Source: Micrococcaceae bacterium UBA4005 (GTDB lineage Bacteria; Actinomycetota; Actinomycetes; Actinomycetales; Micrococcaceae). Taken from it: a DNA stretch of 5,983 nt. Made by a program: the position numbers and the translations under genes. Shown here piece by piece: positions 4,965-5,983 of this stretch; the stretch's first letter is position 1, and each line of letters opens with the position of its first letter. Where the stretch lies: assembly GCA_002384315.1 (NCBI GenBank), contig DGBL01000218.1:1-5983 (forward strand). The letters are read 5' to 3'. The notes below the pieces were generated by a model. That model was not told where the DNA came from, ran no database searches, and saw only the letters and a list, made by a program, of their open reading frames with translations.

Positions 4965-5983
4965 ATGACTCTTAATACGTTCCGCCTCCCGGATGTCGGC
5001 GAGGGACTCACCGAGGCAGAAATCGTGCAGTGGAAAGTCGAGCCAGGAGCCACCGTCGCGGTTAACGACATCATCGTGGAGATCGAAACCGCCAAATCCC
5101 TGGTCGAATTACCCTCGCCGTTCGCGGGCGTGGTCGCCTCCCTGCTGGTTCAGGAAGGAGACACTGTCGAGGTGGGCACGCCCATCTTTTCGGTGGAGGA
5201 CGACGACGCCGCCAGCCAGGCGCCGGCGCCGCAGATGCCGGGCGAGTTCTCCACCCCGTCCGTGGCGACCCGGCGCCCCACGGGGTCAGCGGCCGCTGAT
5301 ACGGAAAATGCCCACCCGGCGGTTGTTCCGGATGAGGAGTCGGAGGCCGGCCCGTTGGTGGGAACAGGTCCGAAAGCTGACGCCGTCCGTCGTCGGGCCC
5401 GGAAGCCGCGCGCCGACCAGGCGGAAGGCTCCGCTCCGGGGCAGGCCACCCCGGCAGCTACGCAGCCGGTCAGCCCTGCAGCCAGCTCTGCAGGGACCCC
5501 GGCGGCTGCCACAGCGCCGGTCACCGCCCGGAGCGGTCCGATCAATCAGCTCATCAATCGGGTTCTGGCCAAACCTCCGGTGCGCAAGGCCGCCCGGGAC
5601 CTTGGAATCAACCTGGCGGACGTCACCGGAACCGGATCAGCCGGAGAGGTCACCAAACAGGATCTCATGAGCTATCAAGCCCAGCGTGAAGCCGAGCAGG
5701 ACGGCGCGAACAGCTTCTGGACCTCAGCGAAAGGCGGCCCCGGGCGGGTGGAACGCATTCCGGTCAGGGGAGTGCGCAAGGCCACGGCCAAGGCAATGGT
5801 CGAAAGCGCATTTTCGGCGCCCCATGTCAGTATCTTCGTGGATGTGGATGCGTCCCGCACCATGGAATTCGTCAAGCGGCTCAAGGCATCCCGCGATTTC
5901 GAAGGCATCAAGGTTTCACCCCTGCTCATTCTCGCCAAGGCTGTTATCTGGGCCACGGCGCGGAACCCCTCGGTCAACGCCAC
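4965..5983 (+). CDS. bkdC: Dihydrolipoamide acyltransferase (E2) of the branched-chain 2-oxoacid dehydrogenase, 3' truncated
   Basis: The frame is open from ATG 4965 to the window end (339 complete codons); E2 proteins of this kind usually have about 430-500 residues. It forms the core of the complex and transfers the acyl group from its lipoyl arm to CoA. Residues about 3-80 form one lipoyl domain: LPDVGEGLTEAEI and IETAKS with lipoylated Lys44; ETAKS is typical of actinobacterial BkdC. Residues about 82-195 are a mobile Ala/Pro linker with an LVGTG...RRRARKPR basic patch (131-149). Residues about 203-240 are the peripheral-subunit-binding domain (KPPVRKAARDLGINL, then VTGTGSAGEVTKQDL). The acyltransferase domain starts near 261 (RVERIPVRGVRKATAKAM) and is cut off before the catalytic HxxxD. 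The gene is spaced 22 nt from E1 beta, so the three genes form one operon. Other frames over the linker are long only because of its high GC. Confidence 0.93.
   Translation, partial: MTLNTFRLPDVGEGLTEAEIVQWKVEPGATVAVNDIIVEIETAKSLVELPSPFAGVVASLLVQEGDTVEVGTPIFSVEDDDAASQAPAPQMPGEFSTPSVATRRPTGSAAADTENAHPAVVPDEESEAGPLVGTGPKADAVRRRARKPRADQAEGSAPGQATPAATQPVSPAASSAGTPAAATAPVTARSGPINQLINRVLAKPPVRKAARDLGINLADVTGTGSAGEVTKQDLMSYQAQREAEQDGANSFWTSAKGGPGRVERIPVRGVRKATAKAMVESAFSAPHVSIFVDVDASRTMEFVKRLKASRDFEGIKVSPLLILAKAVIWATARNPSVNA

Noticed and set aside
4993..5670. Arg/Pro/Ser-rich open frame of 225 codons on the + strand
   Set aside because: It is a +1-frame shadow of the E2 gene over its GC-rich linker. 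The overlapping frame from 4965 encodes unmistakable lipoyl and subunit-binding domains.

Overview
The window looks like chromosomal DNA of a high-GC Gram-positive actinobacterium. The best guess is Micrococcaceae (Arthrobacter-like), based on coding GC well above 60% by eye, GTG starts, stop/start overlaps (GTGA, ATGA), a probable leaderless promoter, and proteins resembling mycobacterial Pat and BkdABC. This assignment comes from recalled family patterns, not from a database search. All supported genes are on the + strand.

Layout. Positions 1-173 hold the C-terminal end of a small helical protein with a W...PAG..F signature like WXG100/ESX-type proteins. It overlaps by 4 nt a 427-residue protein (170-1453) that has an Ala-rich helical N-terminal half and an alpha/beta-hydrolase C-terminal half (GYSQGG nucleophile elbow). 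A 30-36 nt gap carrying a TAGGCT -10 element leads to a HisC-family aminotransferase (1490-2674), most like the aromatic aminotransferase Pat. A 97-nt intergenic stretch of only about 40% GC follows. It contains a long hyphenated dyad (2687-2733), a candidate promoter (TATTAT, 2746-2751) and a clear Shine-Dalgarno site. It precedes three tightly packed genes of a branched-chain 2-oxoacid dehydrogenase complex: E1 alpha (2772-3971), E1 beta (3968-4942, ATGA overlap) and E2 (4965 to the window end, 3'-truncated).

How the genes work together. E1 alpha/beta form the thiamine-diphosphate heterotetramer that decarboxylates 2-oxo acids and acylates the lipoyl arm of E2, which passes the acyl group to CoA. 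E3 (lipoamide dehydrogenase) is not in the window. The likely substrates are the 2-oxo acids of Val, Leu and Ile, giving branched acyl-CoAs for catabolism and for iso/anteiso fatty-acid priming. The upstream aminotransferase makes or consumes 2-oxo acids, so the link is biochemically sensible, but it appears to have its own promoter.

Most unusual content. (1) The WXG-like/hydrolase gene pair resembles a small-partner plus effector-type lipase arrangement, without any secretion genes in view. (2) The dyad ahead of the bkd operon is a strong operator candidate. No mobile elements, RNA genes, CRISPR arrays or convincing intrinsic terminators were seen.
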